NCBI GenBank assembly: GCA_016787785.1 | Contig: JAEUTO010000010.1 | Span: 310,001 to 374,000 of the forward strand | Reading direction: 5' to 3' | Source: Bacteroidia bacterium | GTDB taxonomy: Bacteria; Bacteroidota; Bacteroidia; B-17B0; Aurantibacillaceae | DNA: 64,000 bases | Shown here: piece by piece, positions 62,856 to 64,000 of the stretch | How positions within the stretch are numbered: position 1 is the first letter of the stretch | How the letters are laid out: every line of letters begins with the position of its first letter | Translations under genes and position numbers: made by a program | The notes under the pieces: generated by a model | Told to the model about the DNA's origin: nothing | The model's database searches: none | Seen by the model: only the letters and a program-made list of their open reading frames with translations

Positions 62856-62980
62856 CATAAGAAAAAGTAATGAAAGCAGCATAGTATCTTTATTATCTAC
62901 TTCCTGTCTGTTATACATATTATCTTAAAACAACATTGACTAAAGGACCTTAACGTGTTGCGAAAAAAATAAATAAAATT

Positions 62981-64000
62981 ATGAAAAATACTGTATTTAT
63001 TCTTTTAATGATGCCGCTGTTAAATTTGAACATTCTATCTCAAACCTTATCAAAAATGGGCGAAAACTATATGAAACAGTATAAGCTGAGTGTGGAAAAA
63101 TTAAAGCAAATGAATTCGGATAGTCCTAAAATTAAAGGTGAATTGGCAAATGCAGATAGACTCGTTAAATCAATTCAAAAGTCCGACCCAGCCTATGATG
63201 TTTCTTATCTAGTTAAAGAGCTGAATGTATACAGAGGCGATGAAAAAAATCAACTTTCAAACAACGGTAAGACGTACTTGAAAGAGGTGGAAAAACGTTT
63301 TGATGTATTGCAAAACATCGATCCAACTAATAAAACGTATCAGGATGAATTAATATTGGCTAAGCGAAATATCGAATATCTTTCTAAATCCGACCCCAAC
63401 TACGATCTATCGGGCTTAAATGAAAAATTAGCAGACTTTAACAACAAACTCAAAATCGGAAAAGCTAAAAACGATGAGACCAGAAAAAATAAAGAAGGTT
63501 TAGATTCTAAATTACAAGAATTTTTAGAAACTAGTTTAGAATCTACATATAGCAAACAAACCGTAGCAGATAATAAAATAGAAATAGAAAAATTTAAAAA
63601 TGACTTTTCTGCTTACATACAAAATAGCTTAGTTAACGACGCGTCTTCAAAATCTACCCTGCAAAAAATTGAAATGGAATGGAATAGTAGCATAGATATA
63701 GAAACGCTCGAAAGCTACAAGAACTCCGTTAAAAGTACTACTAACGAAACTTATGCTGAGAGCTGTTATGATCAAATTAATTTGATAGAAATTAAATGGA
63801 GTTTATTAAAAAAGGCATTTCCAGCAAGTGAAATTCTCGCGCAAGCAGTCAATAAAATAAAAGAGTCAGAGCAGTTTGAAGGTGGTAAAGAAGGTGTTAT
63901 TAAAATGGTAAAAGCAAATAAATTAGAAGAGACAAAAAAAACACGTATGACACCCTGTGTAAACAGTAATGAAAGTTTAAAAGAAGAGATAAAAACGGCA
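62981..64000 (+). CDS. Exported helical protein, cut by the window end
   Basis: An open frame from the ATG at 62981 runs to the last base without a stop (340 codons so far). It starts with a signal peptide (FILLMMPLLNLNILSQ-like hydrophobic stretch ending near residue 21). The mature part is highly charged and helix-prone, with two related segments: KSIQKSDPAYDVSYLVKELN and EYLSKSDPNYDLSGLNEKLA. The repeats and composition suggest an elongated coiled or spectrin-like structure. Function unknown. Confidence 0.75.
   Translation, partial: MKNTVFILLMMPLLNLNILSQTLSKMGENYMKQYKLSVEKLKQMNSDSPKIKGELANADRLVKSIQKSDPAYDVSYLVKELNVYRGDEKNQLSNNGKTYLKEVEKRFDVLQNIDPTNKTYQDELILAKRNIEYLSKSDPNYDLSGLNEKLADFNNKLKIGKAKNDETRKNKEGLDSKLQEFLETSLESTYSKQTVADNKIEIEKFKNDFSAYIQNSLVNDASSKSTLQKIEMEWNSSIDIETLESYKNSVKSTTNETYAESCYDQINLIEIKWSLLKKAFPASEILAQAVNKIKESEQFEGGKEGVIKMVKANKLEETKKTRMTPCVNSNESLKEEIKTA

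Noticed and set aside
62885-62900. ATCTTTATTATC resembling the LytTR repeat before the last gene
   Set aside because: Mismatches in the core and no phased partner.
1-64000. Horizontally acquired island, prophage or defence system
   Set aside because: No integrase, transposase, tRNA-flanked boundary or known defence gene was seen, and base use looks even along the window by eye.

Overview
The window is a low-GC chromosomal segment from a member of the Bacteroidota. It carries complete gldK-gldL-gldM-gldN and gldF-gldG loci, a PorP/SprF-type outer-membrane protein and four large secreted proteins ending in type IX secretion (T9SS) type A sorting domains. Several genes have promoters of the Bacteroidota form TTG-N19-TANNTTTG and lack clear Shine-Dalgarno sites. 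Genus cannot be told from this sequence. I see no tRNA, rRNA, CRISPR array, insertion sequence, phage gene or replication origin, and no gene-free gap reaches 300 bases.

Layout. 1-5 kb: a metal-chelate binding protein, a DUF983 protein, fumarase (fumC) and a secreted glucosaminidase. 3.9-10.2 kb: a secreted prolyl oligopeptidase, an M14 carboxypeptidase with T9SS tail and a GT-C-like membrane protein. 10.2-14.4 kb: dnaG, an alpha/beta hydrolase and murQ. 14.5-21.7 kb: a 1329-residue T9SS protein, ndk, a small T9SS protein with rnz, and an atypical LuxR-type regulator. 21.8-26.3 kb: gldG/gldF, a penicillin-binding-like serine hydrolase and mtgA. 26.3-33.1 kb: a thioredoxin-like protein, uvrA, a lipoprotein, a Dph6-like ATPase and a TPR histidine kinase. 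33.1-43.9 kb: two related small proteins of a SpoIIAA-like type, a frameshifted lipoprotein gene, an unusual ABC transporter with secreted neighbours, an MFS transporter, mnmE and rpmE2. 44.0-50.2 kb: porP/sprF-like and gldKLMN, the T9SS core and motor. 50.2-55.5 kb: a TlpA-like protein, a double-rotamase PPIase, a barrel-like protein and a PPIase-like lipoprotein. 55.5-64 kb: a LytS/LytTR two-component pair, a 1231-residue T9SS adhesin-like protein, and two secreted proteins of unknown function, the last cut by the window end.

How the parts fit. T9SS core, gliding ABC parts and cargo lie in one segment, with envelope chaperone and peptidoglycan genes between them. The most notable signal is a set of 15-bp direct repeats with exact 21-bp spacing, placed upstream of the LytTR regulator gene (three copies) and again upstream of the adjacent T9SS adhesin gene (two strong copies and one weak). 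Repeat unit and period fit LytTR-family binding sites. This suggests a local circuit in which a sensor kinase and its regulator control themselves and a secreted surface protein. Other notable items are the frameshifted lipoprotein gene, a terminator whose T-tract ends four bases before the next start codon, and an ABC half-transporter with an extra N-terminal helical domain and a large insert between its last two membrane segments.
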